Counted from the stretch's first letter, positions 21,359 through 30,884 are shown. The stretch: 64,000 bases of DNA from Desulfuribacillus alkaliarsenatis (GCF_001730225.1 NZ_MIJE01000011.1:1-64000); one strand, 5' to 3'. Numbers and translations are program-made. The notes: a model not told the origin generated them from the sequence alone.

Positions 21359-22519
21359 ATGGCAGATGACATATTATACTTAGATAATGCAGCATCTTCA
21401 TGGCCAAAGCCACCCGAGGTAGCTAAGGCAACCTATGAGACTATTTTAAACATTGGTGCAAATCCAGGCAGAGGCGCTCATTCCATGGCTCTAGAAGCTG
21501 GACGAATTATATTTAATTGTCGTAAGAACCTAGCAAAGCTTTTTCATGTAGACAATCCAAGTAATATCATATTCACAAAAAATACTACGGAATCATTAAA
21601 TATACCGTTATTGCAGTATTTGAAAACGGGAGACCATGTTATAACATCTAGTTTAGAGCACAACTCGGTAATTAGACCCCTCGAATTTTTAAAAAGCAAA
21701 GGAATAACGTATTCTGCTCTTCCTGTAAATAATTTTGGTGAAACTGATGTTGAGCGGATAGAAGAACAGATACGACAATATCCGAATACAAGGCTGCTGA
21801 TTGTGTCTCATGCATCCAATGTTGTCGGCACTCTATTTCCATTGAAGGAAGCTTGTAAAATTGCAAAAAGGAACGGTGTTAGAGTAGCTGTTGATGGCGC
21901 ACAAACTGCAGGGGTATTTGATACTCCTGTTGAAGAATGGGGCATTGATTTTTATGCTTTTCCAGGTCATAAGGGTTTATTTGGACCTCAAGGCACAGGT
22001 GGACTTTATATTAGCCCAGATATTGAATTAGAGCCTTTATTATATGGTGGCACAGGTGGAAACTCTGAATCTAAGGAGATGCCCACTGTACGTCCTGATC
22101 GTTATGAAAGTGGCACTCCAAACACACCAGGTATTGCTGGTTTGAATGCGGGCGTTTCTTTTATAAATGAGCAGGGCATCGATTTAATTAGAGAGCATGA
22201 ATGGATGATCACTCGCACTATGCTTGAGAAGCTGCAAGGGCTAGATAAGGTAAATGTATACGGACCACCGATAAGCATAGAGAGAGCAGCAGTAGTTGCA
22301 TTTAATATAGTTGGCATTGAAAGTAACGAAGCTGCCTATATGTTAGATAAAGTATATAACATAGCCGTAAGAGCAGGACATCATTGCTCTCCTGCTGGTC
22401 ATACAGCAATAGGCACCTTACAGCAAGGAATCATCAGGGCAAGTCCTGGATATTTTAATACCATAGCGGATGTTGAAAGGTTTATTGATGCAATAGAAGA
22501 AATTACTGAAGAAATGTAA
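21359..22519 (+). CDS. class V aminotransferase / cysteine desulfurase family protein
   Basis: A PLP enzyme of 386 residues of the cysteine desulfurase-like group. It has LDNAASSWPKPPEV at the start, SLEHNSVIRP, VDGAQTAG and the PLP lysine in FPGHKGLFGPQG. The C-terminal HHCSPAGH carries the likely catalytic cysteine. The family supplies sulfur, or in some members selenium, from cysteine derivatives. It resembles the EF2568-type family more than the IscS/SufS groups. No scaffold gene is adjacent; a DUF3343 carrier-like gene lies about 9 kb away. The true substrate is unknown. Confidence 0.85.
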   Translation: MADDILYLDNAASSWPKPPEVAKATYETILNIGANPGRGAHSMALEAGRIIFNCRKNLAKLFHVDNPSNIIFTKNTTESLNIPLLQYLKTGDHVITSSLEHNSVIRPLEFLKSKGITYSALPVNNFGETDVERIEEQIRQYPNTRLLIVSHASNVVGTLFPLKEACKIAKRNGVRVAVDGAQTAGVFDTPVEEWGIDFYAFPGHKGLFGPQGTGGLYISPDIELEPLLYGGTGGNSESKEMPTVRPDRYESGTPNTPGIAGLNAGVSFINEQGIDLIREHEWMITRTMLEKLQGLDKVNVYGPPISIERAAVVAFNIVGIESNEAAYMLDKVYNIAVRAGHHCSPAGHTAIGTLQQGIIRASPGYFNTIADVERFIDAIEEITEEM

Positions 22520-22533
22520 TAGGAGAAGAGATC

Positions 22534-23247
22534 ATGGGGACCTTAATCGTACTACAAGGAACAATAGTAAATACAATAGCAATAATTATAGGGGCATTAA
22601 TTGGAGTCTTACTACCTAAAATACCTGAACAATTCAAGAAAACAGTCATGCAGGCTATTGGACTGGCAGTTATAGTTATTGGAATAGATATGGCTATGGG
22701 TACACAAAATGCTTTGGTACTAATAGTAAGTGCTGTTATAGGTGGATTAATTGGCGAAATACTACGATTAGAAGATCGATTAAATCAAGTTGGAATAAGG
22801 GTAGAAAAGCTATTTACAAGAAAGAAAGATGGTAAATCAGAAGGGAAAATTGCTAAAGGATTTGTATTTGCAACCCTTATCTATTGCGTAGGATCAATGG
22901 CTATAGTCGGCGCATTAGACAGCGGCTTACTATATAACCACGATGTATTATATACAAAAGCAACGTTAGATGGTTTTAGCGCTATTATATTCGCATCAAC
23001 TATGGGTATAGGTGTTATGTTATCGGCAGCGGCAGTTTTTATTTATCAAGGGGCAATCGCTTTACTTGCAAGCTCTTTGGCTGATTATTTGCATGATGGT
23101 GTAATATATGAAATTAGGGCAGTTGGTGGACTGCTCATAATGGGGATCGGTTTGAATCTTTTAGAAATTAAAAACGTAAGAGTTGCTAATATGCTGCCGT
23201 CTATTTTCATTGCAGCAATAATAATGATTATAATATCAATGTTTTAA
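22534..23247 (+). CDS. DUF554 membrane protein
   Basis: A 237-residue integral membrane protein with about six or seven hydrophobic segments. It matches the DUF554 (YdfK-like) family: GTIVNTIAIIIGALIG at the start, MGTQNALVLIVSAVIGGLIGE, and a C-terminal GGLLIMGIGLNLL. It follows the aminotransferase by 14 nt, so the two may be co-transcribed. Function unknown. Confidence 0.85.
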   Translation: MGTLIVLQGTIVNTIAIIIGALIGVLLPKIPEQFKKTVMQAIGLAVIVIGIDMAMGTQNALVLIVSAVIGGLIGEILRLEDRLNQVGIRVEKLFTRKKDGKSEGKIAKGFVFATLIYCVGSMAIVGALDSGLLYNHDVLYTKATLDGFSAIIFASTMGIGVMLSAAAVFIYQGAIALLASSLADYLHDGVIYEIRAVGGLLIMGIGLNLLEIKNVRVANMLPSIFIAAIIMIIISMF

Positions 23248-23298
23248 ATGTTTTAGCTTGAGAGTTAGACCATTACAGATAACTGGAGGTGATTTTCT

Positions 23299-24027
23299 TT
23301 GCTTGGTTTGCTATTAGTCGCGATAGTTTTTTTAGTAATGGGAATTATGATTAGATATTTGAAATGGTATTGGCTAATTGCTGGTTACAATACCATGACC
23401 GCAGAAAAGAAAAAGAAAGTAGATATAGAAGGCTTAAGCCGATTAATGGGTTTATACTGCTTTGTTGGTGCAGGTGTATTCTTGCTAGCAGGTATACTAC
23501 TACATTTCCAAATTACCTGGGCTGTTCTAGCTGCAATTGTGTTATATGGTATTGCAACTATTATGCTGTTAATTAAGGCTCAGTCTTATGATGGCAACAA
23601 TTATAATGAACAGGGCGAGATGAAAAAAAGTGTTAAATGGATTGTAGGAAGCGTGATTGCAGTTCCTTTAATAGGAGTAGCTGCCCTGATGTATATGAGC
23701 TCGCAGTCATCAGAAATTGTAATAGAAGATGATTATATTCAGATAACAGGTATGTACGGTTTAACGTTAGAATACCAAATGATACAAAGTGTAGAGCTGG
23801 TTGATATCTTACCAAACATTGAAAGAAGAACAAACGGCTCTTCAGTTGGTAGCATACGCAAAGGAAATTTTAGATTAGAAAATATCGGTGCTGCAAAGCT
23901 TTTTGTAAATGTAAATAACCCACCGTTTATAGAGATAGTTTCAGATAGACATCATATATTTATAAATGATAGTGAATCTATAACTACTGAGCAGCTATAT
24001 TTAGAAATCACAACTAAATTAAAATAA
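23299..24027 (+). CDS. DUF3784-like membrane protein with C-terminal PH-like region
   Basis: A 242-residue protein. Residues 1-95 hold three hydrophobic segments with the motif YNTMTAEKKKKVD between the first two, a DUF3784 hallmark. A fourth segment near 115-133 is followed by a soluble, beta-rich domain of about 100 residues ending in LYLEITTKL, like bacterial PH-type domains. The start is TTG 23299 after TGGAGGTG. Function unknown; it is last before a terminator shared with larC. Confidence 0.65.
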   Translation: MLGLLLVAIVFLVMGIMIRYLKWYWLIAGYNTMTAEKKKKVDIEGLSRLMGLYCFVGAGVFLLAGILLHFQITWAVLAAIVLYGIATIMLLIKAQSYDGNNYNEQGEMKKSVKWIVGSVIAVPLIGVAALMYMSSQSSEIVIEDDYIQITGMYGLTLEYQMIQSVELVDILPNIERRTNGSSVGSIRKGNFRLENIGAAKLFVNVNNPPFIEIVSDRHHIFINDSESITTEQLYLEITTKLK

Positions 24028-24047
24028 TTATGGTCTATAATTAATTT

Positions 24048-24091
24048 AAAGGGAACTTACTGGAGCCTAATGGCCCTCGTAAGCTCCCTTT
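24048..24091. terminator. bidirectional terminator between converging genes
   Basis: A 13-bp stem with one mismatch (24048-24060 and 24079-24091), A-rich on the left and T-rich on the right, lies between the convergent DUF3784-like gene and larC. Confidence 0.75.
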
Positions 24092-24092
24092 A

Positions 24093-25355
24093 TTATATTT
24101 GCTTCAAAGCTTCTTGATATATTAACTTTATAGGAGCTTCTGTCTTTAATGCGACACGCTTGCAATCTTCGTATTCTGGGGCAATATTGACGACTCGATT
24201 GTTTAACAACCCTACTTTTACAGAGATTTCATGGCCACGTACAATAACTTTGTCATATCTACGCTCTAAAGCTTCTCGATTTACGCCCCATAAACGAATT
24301 CCGAGTGTAGAGGTCTCATGGAATATAATATTTTTCACCTGCTGTAGGTTGTCCATATCGACCAATGCCTTTAACAGTGTCCCAGTACGATCTTTTTTCA
24401 TAATAGCTGGAAGGAAGAATGCTTCCTTAGCTCCTGCAGCCATCATTCTATCGATAATATGTTGGTAAAATTCAGGTTGCATATCATCAATAGTTGCTTC
24501 TATAGCTACTAGTTTTTTATTGGTTAATGAATTGTTATGCTTGTAATCTGTATCTATAGTGCCTAATAGTAGACGAAGAACATTAGGGTGTGCAAAATCT
24601 TTATTGCCAGCGCCATAGCCTATTTTTGTCACTTTCATATCAGGAATGCAAGCCGAGTATGCTGAGGTAATTGCTTTAAGTATTGCTGCTCCTGTTGGTG
24701 TAGTAAGCTCTGCTTCTATAGGCTTATGCTTAATAGGTATATCCCGTAATATTTCTAGGGTAGCAGGAGCTGGAACTGGAAAAACTCCATGTTCACAAGA
24801 AACTGATCCATATCCAGTTGGTACATGGCCACATATTATTGTATCGACTTTAAGCTCGTCTATACATATAGCTGCCCCCATTATGTCTATAATAGAATCC
24901 ATAGCTCCTACCTCATGGAAATGGACTTTTTCAACGGTAGTATTATGTATAAAAGCCTCGGCCTCAGCAATTATTAAAAATATTTTATTAGCTATAGATT
25001 TAGCATTATCTGAAAGACTACTAGAATTAATTATGCTTTGAATGTGATGCAAGTGCCGGTGTACATGGCCATTAGAGCTAGCGTCAGCATCGGTCGTCAT
25101 AGGGCGTTCTATAATTGAAATATCTGTTGAGATAGCTCTGATACCATTTTTTAATACAGTGTTGAAATTTAATTGAAATGAGTCTAAGGTAAGGTTTTGA
25201 AGCTTAGCTTTTAGTGTATCTGGGTTAACTCCTAAATCGACACATGCAGCAAGAAACATATCTCCTGAGATACCAGAGATAGGGTCTATGTACAAAATTT
25301 TATTTATAGATTTAATGCTGTCATCAGAGTTTGAGCTAGCCTGTGCTTCAATCAT
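24093..25355 (-). CDS. larC: nickel-pincer cofactor nickel insertase LarC
   Basis: LarC inserts nickel into the pincer cofactor made by LarB and LarE, using CTP. Here it is a single 420-residue frame. The N-terminal part has YIDPISGISGDMFLAACVDLG, a histidine-rich stretch (HVHRHLHH) and VHFHEVGAMDSIID. The C-terminal half has EATIDDMQPEFY and KKDRTGTLL. In Lactobacillus plantarum the two halves are joined by a programmed frameshift; none is needed here. ATG 25355 follows GGAGG and overlaps larB by 8 nt. Confidence 0.95.
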   Translation of the reverse strand: MIEAQASSNSDDSIKSINKILYIDPISGISGDMFLAACVDLGVNPDTLKAKLQNLTLDSFQLNFNTVLKNGIRAISTDISIIERPMTTDADASSNGHVHRHLHHIQSIINSSSLSDNAKSIANKIFLIIAEAEAFIHNTTVEKVHFHEVGAMDSIIDIMGAAICIDELKVDTIICGHVPTGYGSVSCEHGVFPVPAPATLEILRDIPIKHKPIEAELTTPTGAAILKAITSAYSACIPDMKVTKIGYGAGNKDFAHPNVLRLLLGTIDTDYKHNNSLTNKKLVAIEATIDDMQPEFYQHIIDRMMAAGAKEAFFLPAIMKKDRTGTLLKALVDMDNLQQVKNIIFHETSTLGIRLWGVNREALERRYDKVIVRGHEISVKVGLLNNRVVNIAPEYEDCKRVALKTEAPIKLIYQEALKQI

Positions 25356-26121
25356 TAGGAGTCCTCCTGAAATTATTTATAGTCCTGCATATAGAACCTG
25401 CAGCAAATGCAGCTCCAAAGCCATTATCTATATTAACAACAGTGACACCACTTGCACAACTATTTAGCATTGTTAATAATGGAGCAAGGCCATTAAAATG
25501 CGCTCCATATCCAACACTTGTAGGAACTGCAATGATTGGACTTGATACCAATCCGCCTACAACACTTGGAAGTGCTCCTTCCATGCCAGCTATTACAATT
25601 GTAGCCTGTACCTCCCTTAACAGATCAACGTGGGAAAAAAGCCGATGGATACCAGCAACACCGACATCATAAACGCGCTCTACCGTAATTCCCATTGCCT
25701 GCAAGGTAACAACCGCCTCCTCAGCTACTGGAATATCAGCAGTACCAGCAGCTACAACAGCTACTCGATAGCCTTTTAAAGCTGTAGAAGGTTGTCCTAC
25801 GGTAATACATCTTGCCTGCTCAAAATAATTAGCATCGGGTATTAGCTTTTTGACAGCATTGTAATGCTCGAGAGTTGCCCTTGTTGCTAATACAATTTCT
25901 GAATGTTTATTTATAGCTTGCATAATAGTGGCTACCTGATCTGGTGTTTTGCCTAGGCTAAAAACAACCTCTGGAAAGCCATTTCTTAAATTTCTACTAT
26001 GATCAACCTTAACAAAATCTAAATTTTCAAAAGATAATAATTCCACGGCTTCATCTACAGGTAAGTTGTTTTCCTGTACCTGCTTAAGAATATCTGCAAG
26101 TTTATTCCTATTTTTATCCAT
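25348..26121 (-). CDS. larB: nickel-pincer cofactor biosynthesis protein LarB
   Basis: A PurE-like carboxylase/hydrolase that acts on nicotinic acid adenine dinucleotide in the first step of cofactor synthesis. The C-terminal PurE-like core has VVAAGTADIPVAEEA, the DVGVAGIHR loop and AGMEGALPSVVGGLV. The open frame begins at a TTG (26142) with no visible RBS; ATG 26121 with AAGGGGG upstream is preferred, giving 257 residues. The end overlaps larC. Confidence 0.94.
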   Translation of the reverse strand: MDKNRNKLADILKQVQENNLPVDEAVELLSFENLDFVKVDHSRNLRNGFPEVVFSLGKTPDQVATIMQAINKHSEIVLATRATLEHYNAVKKLIPDANYFEQARCITVGQPSTALKGYRVAVVAAGTADIPVAEEAVVTLQAMGITVERVYDVGVAGIHRLFSHVDLLREVQATIVIAGMEGALPSVVGGLVSSPIIAVPTSVGYGAHFNGLAPLLTMLNSCASGVTVVNIDNGFGAAFAAGSICRTINNFRRTPND

Positions 26122-26169
26122 TGCTAGGTTAGCCCCCTTCAATTACATAATACCTAAACTACATAATAC

Positions 26170-26988
26170 CTAAGGTTTCTTTAAAATCCTATTCATACTA
26201 CCAGATTTATAGCCTGCAAGATCCATTGTAACGTAATTAAAGCCTATGCTAGTTAAGTACTGATTAATTTCTTCGGCATTAGCAATAAGTGTAGTAAAGT
26301 CTTCAGGCAAGACTTCAATGCGTGCGATAGTATCATGATAGCGTACACGAACCTGTTTTAATGTTAAAGCTTTTAAAAATTCTTCTGCGGCCTCAATTTG
26401 ATTAATCTTTTCCTGTGTAATTTCTACCCCATATGGAATTCTAGAAGATAGGCAGGCGAAGGATGGTTTATTCCAGGTTTCTAAGTTCATTTCTTTGGAT
26501 ATTATACGGATATCATCCTTAGTGAACTCTGCTTCAATTAAAGGGCTACGAATACCAAGCTCTTTTAACGCGTTAAGTCCAGGTCGATAATCCTGGCAAT
26601 CATCTAAGTTAGAGCCATCTGAAACTACAGTAACATTATGCTCACTGGCAATTTCCAATATATGAGAAAAAAGACCATTTTTACAATGGTAGCATCGATA
26701 TTTATCGTTATTAACAAAATGTTCATTTTTTAGTTCTTCTATTTGTGTTACAATATGGCTTACTGATAAGTGGTCTGCAATTTTCTTTGCAAACTCAACC
26801 TCTTTAGCTGGAAAGGTTTCAGAGGCTGCTGTTACAGCTATAACATTATCATTAAGTATATGCTTTGCCCTTGCGAGCAGGAATGTACTATCTACACCTC
26901 CAGAAAAGGCAATTACAACAGAGCCCATTTCCTTAAGGATATTATCTAGTGCCGTTAATTTGTTAAATAGTTCCACATTTATTTTCAT
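26170..26988 (-). CDS. larE: ATP-dependent sulfur transferase LarE
   Basis: A PP-loop enzyme of 272 residues that adenylates the pyridinium dicarboxylate and adds sulfur. The PP-loop SGGVDSTFLL is near residue 30. YRCYHCK at about 100 and PSFACLSSRIPYG are family blocks. Cys179 in the latter corresponds to the cysteine that L. plantarum LarE sacrifices as its sulfur source; no extra cysteines for an iron-sulfur type are seen nearby. AGGAGG precedes ATG 26988. It is the first gene of larE-larB-larC. No larA is in the window. Confidence 0.94.
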   Translation of the reverse strand: MKINVELFNKLTALDNILKEMGSVVIAFSGGVDSTFLLARAKHILNDNVIAVTAASETFPAKEVEFAKKIADHLSVSHIVTQIEELKNEHFVNNDKYRCYHCKNGLFSHILEIASEHNVTVVSDGSNLDDCQDYRPGLNALKELGIRSPLIEAEFTKDDIRIISKEMNLETWNKPSFACLSSRIPYGVEITQEKINQIEAAEEFLKALTLKQVRVRYHDTIARIEVLPEDFTTLIANAEEINQYLTSIGFNYVTMDLAGYKSGSMNRILKKP

Positions 26989-27057
26989 TAGAACCTCCTA
27001 ATTTTTACTTGATAATAACACAATAAGTTATATACATAGAAAGGATGTACGCTAGCC

Positions 27058-27537
27058 ATGTTTACTCCAGAACAATTAGAATATGTTCTTATAGGTTTAA
27101 TTATAGGTATTACTATACTTATATTTGTAACAATTTTGCAAGCTGTAAGATTATCAAAAATACAAAAGAATCAGAATAAGCTAATGCGCGGTATGAAAGA
27201 AGAAAACTTAGAGGAAATTTTATTAAAATACATTGATCGAGTAGACCATTTTGGTGAACGGTTGCTTGGTTGTGAGCAGGAAATCAAAGATTTACGTCTA
27301 CTGTTGAAGGCTAAAGCTGCTAATATCCGTATGATTAGATATAACGCCTATGAGGAATCTGGTAATGATTTAAGCTTTACGATTGCAGTATTGAATGATA
27401 ACAAAGAAGGATTTGTTATCACGAGTCTATATAACCGCCATGATCAGCGAGTATATGCTAAACCAATTATTAAAGGCGAATCGAGGTACCCATTAACAGA
27501 TGAAGAGCAAGAAGTGTTGGCTAAATTAACCAAATAG
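27058..27537 (+). CDS. DUF4446 family protein
   Basis: 159 residues: one N-terminal membrane segment (about 10-30), a short coiled-coil-like region with LKYIDRVDHFG, and a C-terminal domain with MIRYNAYEESGNDLSFTIAVLND and GFVITSLYNR, the pattern of DUF4446. Genes of this family often sit near parB in Firmicutes. Function unknown. It is transcribed divergently from larE. Confidence 0.85.
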   Translation: MFTPEQLEYVLIGLIIGITILIFVTILQAVRLSKIQKNQNKLMRGMKEENLEEILLKYIDRVDHFGERLLGCEQEIKDLRLLLKAKAANIRMIRYNAYEESGNDLSFTIAVLNDNKEGFVITSLYNRHDQRVYAKPIIKGESRYPLTDEEQEVLAKLTK

Positions 27538-27663
27538 TTATTCGGAAAGAAGATATATGAAATCTATATTATGATATTATCAAATTGTAATCATATTAAT
27601 GAAATGCTTTAATACAATGATAAAAACATATTAATTGGACTAGTATAGATGGGAGAAAAGCCG

Positions 27664-28539
27664 ATGAAAAGATGTATTATCATATTCTTCGCTAGCATGT
27701 TGATATTTAGCACTTTGGCAGGCTGTAGTTCTAGTCAGGACAGTAAAACAATGGCTATATATGGAGATTCTATTATCGCCATGGAACAAGCTAATTCCTA
27801 TGCGTTTACAATGGACATTAAACAAAAGATGTATCTAACATCGGATGAATTCAGTGATGTTATAGAAATGCAAATGAATATGGAAGGCAGAACTATTGAG
27901 AACCCCTTAAGTATAGAAATGGCATTAGGCATGGAATTAGGGGATGCACTGGTACCAGAGCTATCAGACTTAAAGAATAACAAGCTGTTGTATTACCTGG
28001 TGGATGATAAACTTTACATGAAAAACCCTTTGTTGGGTGAAGTGTGGTTGGTAGAGCCGATTGCTAACTTAGGAAATCTAGGCTTTGAATTAAATCCGAG
28101 TTACTTAGTACAAAGCTTTAATGATGGGAAAGAGCTAGCCACGGTAGTTGAAGAAGACAGGTACTATGTACTAACAATAGACATATCTGAAGAAGAACAG
28201 ATTAGAAGTATATTTTCTGATATTATTATAGACATGGTTGAAAATATAGGAGCTAACCTAGCAGACGCCTCCGAAGATATTTTTCAAAGCTTAAATATAA
28301 ATCAACTATCCCTGAAACTATGGGTAGACAAAGAGACAAATTATCAAGAGCGCATAGAACTGGATATCAAAATTGAGATAGACTATGATGGACATATAAT
28401 GGCAGTAGAACAAAATATAGCTGCTCACTATAGTCAGTTTGGTCAATTTGCAGCTATAGAAATACCAGAGAATGTGCTTTCCTCAGCTGTAAGCTTTGAT
28501 GAATTTTTGATGAATAGCATTCCTGTTACAAGCTATTAA
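27664..28539 (+). CDS. lipoprotein, DUF6612-like
   Basis: A secreted lipoprotein of about 291 residues. The signal KRCIIIFFASMLIFSTLAGC ends in a good lipobox (LAGC). The mature part is acidic and beta-rich, with repeated phrases such as SYAFTMDIKQKMYL, KLYMKNPLLGEVW and LSLKLWVDKETNYQERIELDIKIEID. This recalls the DUF6612/LppX-like fold. ATG 27664 is preferred over ATG 27649 because GGGAGA lies between them. Function unknown; a strong terminator follows. Confidence 0.75.
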   Translation: MKRCIIIFFASMLIFSTLAGCSSSQDSKTMAIYGDSIIAMEQANSYAFTMDIKQKMYLTSDEFSDVIEMQMNMEGRTIENPLSIEMALGMELGDALVPELSDLKNNKLLYYLVDDKLYMKNPLLGEVWLVEPIANLGNLGFELNPSYLVQSFNDGKELATVVEEDRYYVLTIDISEEEQIRSIFSDIIIDMVENIGANLADASEDIFQSLNINQLSLKLWVDKETNYQERIELDIKIEIDYDGHIMAVEQNIAAHYSQFGQFAAIEIPENVLSSAVSFDEFLMNSIPVTSY

Positions 28540-28574
28540 GTTCTAAAAAATTGAATATCTAAATGAAATTTTTG

Positions 28575-28622
28575 GTTGCTGACAAACGAGGACTAAAGCT
28601 CTGTTTGTAGCAACTTTTTTTA
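28575..28622 (+). terminator. intrinsic terminator after lipoprotein gene
   Basis: A long stem (arms 28575-28590 and 28599-28614, with two mismatches) is followed by a run of seven T. Confidence 0.8.
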
Positions 28623-28797
28623 TAATTTAAAAGAAGTTTCGACAAATTTCAACAAAAATTTTAAAAAAATCAGAAAAATTGTTAATTTAGGCAGGATTTT
28701 TTAATATTTAGTTGAATATGTATAGGGTCGTGATTTTTCTCACAAATTACAAGTGGAAAATCTAGGTTGAAAATTAGTTTTAAAGAGGAGAGATAAC

Positions 28798-29709
28798 GTG
28801 AGCAAGGATAATAACAAGCACTTTACTATCATGATTATCCCGCACTCTGAAAAGGAATCAGTTGTACTGAATGTGCCAGTATATATATTTAAAATTCTAT
28901 CAATTGCATTAGTAATGACTTCCATTTTTGCAATAATGTTTATTAAGCAGTATTATGACTATCGAGAAGAAGCTCAATACGCTCAAAGAAGCATTGCTGA
29001 AAACAAATCATTGACGCGAGAGTTTGCTGTTGTAGCTAGGGATGCTATTGAACTTCGCGAAAAGGTAGCTAGAATTGAAGAGTTAGATCAACAAATTAGA
29101 AAAGCAAATGAGTTTGATCCAACTAAATCTTATTTTTCACAACAAAACAGGCTGGCACTAGTTGAAGAAGAACCTGATGAGAAGTCGAGGGTTACTGCGA
29201 GCTCATTGCTTGCGACAGAGGCGCAGGGTGCTGTTCAGGCCGTTAAAGACTCACTGCCAATGCGTGAAGAAAGTTTGCAGGAGGTTCAATCTTTACTACA
29301 GGAAAGACATCAAGAGCTAGCAGCTATTCCGTCAATTTGGCCAACCAGTGGTAATATGGTTTCAGGTTTTGGAATGCGTACAGACCCTTTTACATATCGT
29401 CCTGACTTCCATACAGGTATTGATATTGCAAATCGGACGGGGACACCAATCTACGCAACAGCAGATGGAAGAATAGTTTTTGCGAAGTTTGACGGTGGGT
29501 ACGGTCGTAGTATACTAATAAACCATGGTAATGGAATCTCAACTAGATATGCACACTTATCACGTTATACAGTTGAGCCAGGACAGCATGTTAAGAAAGG
29601 TGCACTAGTTGGTTATATGGGGGCAACAGGCAGAGCAACGGGGCCTCATCTTCATTACGAAGTAATAGTAAACGGTAATGCAATTGATCCATACAAATAT
29701 TTACCATAA
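28798..29709 (+). CDS. M23 family metallopeptidase (membrane-anchored)
   Basis: A 303-residue cell-wall endopeptidase. An N-terminal cytoplasmic tail is followed by a membrane segment (about 28-48) and a helical coiled-coil region to about 180. The C-terminal M23/LytM domain has the zinc ligands: FHTGIDIA (H, D), the YAHL segment, and HLHYEV. The start is GTG 28798 after AGAGGAGAG. The bactofilin gene follows by 17 nt; M23 peptidase-bactofilin pairs are known to shape cells in several bacteria, so the two probably act together. Confidence 0.92.
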   Translation: MSKDNNKHFTIMIIPHSEKESVVLNVPVYIFKILSIALVMTSIFAIMFIKQYYDYREEAQYAQRSIAENKSLTREFAVVARDAIELREKVARIEELDQQIRKANEFDPTKSYFSQQNRLALVEEEPDEKSRVTASSLLATEAQGAVQAVKDSLPMREESLQEVQSLLQERHQELAAIPSIWPTSGNMVSGFGMRTDPFTYRPDFHTGIDIANRTGTPIYATADGRIVFAKFDGGYGRSILINHGNGISTRYAHLSRYTVEPGQHVKKGALVGYMGATGRATGPHLHYEVIVNGNAIDPYKYLP

Positions 29710-29726
29710 TTCCTAGGAGGGACACT

Positions 29727-30137
29727 ATGTTTAAGAAGGCAGCACAGAGAGTAGACAAAGTAGATACAGTAGTAGGTCCAGGGACAGAATTCGAAGGTAG
29801 TATTAAAGCGACAGGGATAGTTCGAATAGATGGCAAGCTGAAAGGCAGCATAGAAACAACTGGAGATATTATAATTGGAGACCAGGGTGAGGTTACTGCT
29901 GATGTAGATGCTAGTAACATTACAATCGCAGGAAAAATCCGTGGAAACATAAGCGTAAAAGATAAAACGACAATCCTTCAAAAAGGAGTAGTTGAAGGAG
30001 ATATAGATACGAAGTCAATAGTTATAGAAGAAGGGGCAACATTTAAAGGAAAATGTGTTATGGGTGAGGAAAGAAAGCATTCTAGCAACAATCAGAACAA
30101 TCAAAATAATAAGGGTGGCAAATCTAAAGCTTCCTAA
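29727..30137 (+). CDS. bactofilin family protein
   Basis: A 136-residue bactofilin: a short N-terminal tail, a central right-handed beta-helix of six-residue-type repeats (TEFEGSIKATGIVRIDGKLK, GSIETTGDIIIGDQGEV, ASNITIAGKIRGNI), and a disordered Asn/Gln/Lys-rich tail (SSNNQNNQNNKGG). Bactofilins self-assemble into filaments without nucleotide. It lies directly after the M23 peptidase and before a bidirectional terminator. Confidence 0.93.
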   Translation: MFKKAAQRVDKVDTVVGPGTEFEGSIKATGIVRIDGKLKGSIETTGDIIIGDQGEVTADVDASNITIAGKIRGNISVKDKTTILQKGVVEGDIDTKSIVIEEGATFKGKCVMGEERKHSSNNQNNQNNKGGKSKAS

Positions 30138-30176
30138 TCTCAGCCCCTTAGTAAAAGATAATAATTAGAATCCCAA

Positions 30177-30222
30177 AAAAAGCTACGTTAGTTGAGCTAA
30201 AAACTCATCTAGGTAGCTTTTA
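30177..30222. terminator. bidirectional terminator between bactofilin and yyaC
   Basis: AAAGCTAC (30179-30186) pairs with GTAGCTTT (30213-30220), with further pairing inside, A-tract on the left and T-rich on the right. It serves convergent genes. Confidence 0.75.
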
Positions 30223-30230
30223 TTATTGCC

Positions 30231-30884
30231 TTAAGACAGTGAATATGATGGAACACGTTCCTGAATATGCTTATTAATACTAGGACTAATGAGGGCTATA
30301 CTAATTGATCTAGCTATCATGTTTGCCATATTCATCACGATGCTTAAGCGCGTATTTTGAAGAACTAGATATTCCATAAAGCCTCCTACATTAACAGTTC
30401 CTGTAATATATACGTCGCCAATCTCAGGAAGGTCTTTATTAACTCCAGCACCAGGCTTTAATGAGCCCATACCGACTGTAATATTACCAACACTATTAAG
30501 CTTGCCTAGACAGGCATCAATAGCTATGACAAAAGGTTTATGGTATAAATTTTCTATTTTCAGCATAGTTTCTGATAAATTCATTGCATGAACTGGTTCA
30601 TCTAAAGTACCTAACACATGAGCATTTTTAACATGATAGGATTGTAGCCTAGTACCGACTAAGGGTCCTAACGAATCACCGGTAGAACGATCAGTACCAA
30701 TACATACGATAACGATATCTTGATTAGCATCTTTATTTGTTAAAAGCTTCTTTAGCCCGTCAACAACTTTAAATGTAGCATTTGGCGTTGTGTAATCGAC
30801 TTTATATACTTCGCTAGAATCTTTAGTAACAGTAGAGTTATCTAAAGCTCTAGTATTATCTGAATCTTTGTTTCTTCTGAACAT
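30231..30884 (-). CDS. yyaC: spore protease YyaC (DUF1256)
   Basis: A 217-residue protein related to the spore protease GPR/hydrogenase-maturation fold. The family core reads VIVCIGTDRSTGDSLGPLVG, then VHAMNL, VIAIDACLG, and VGMGSLKPGAGVNKDLPEIG. YyaC is made in sporulating Bacilli and lies near parB in B. subtilis too. This is a good marker that the organism forms spores. GGGAG precedes the ATG. Its exact substrate is not settled. Confidence 0.9.
   Translation of the reverse strand: MFRRNKDSDNTRALDNSTVTKDSSEVYKVDYTTPNATFKVVDGLKKLLTNKDANQDIVIVCIGTDRSTGDSLGPLVGTRLQSYHVKNAHVLGTLDEPVHAMNLSETMLKIENLYHKPFVIAIDACLGKLNSVGNITVGMGSLKPGAGVNKDLPEIGDVYITGTVNVGGFMEYLVLQNTRLSIVMNMANMIARSISIALISPSINKHIQERVPSYSLS

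Noticed and set aside
24093-25355. Programmed frameshift in larC
   Set aside because: The two halves are in one open frame with all family blocks present, so no frameshift is needed.
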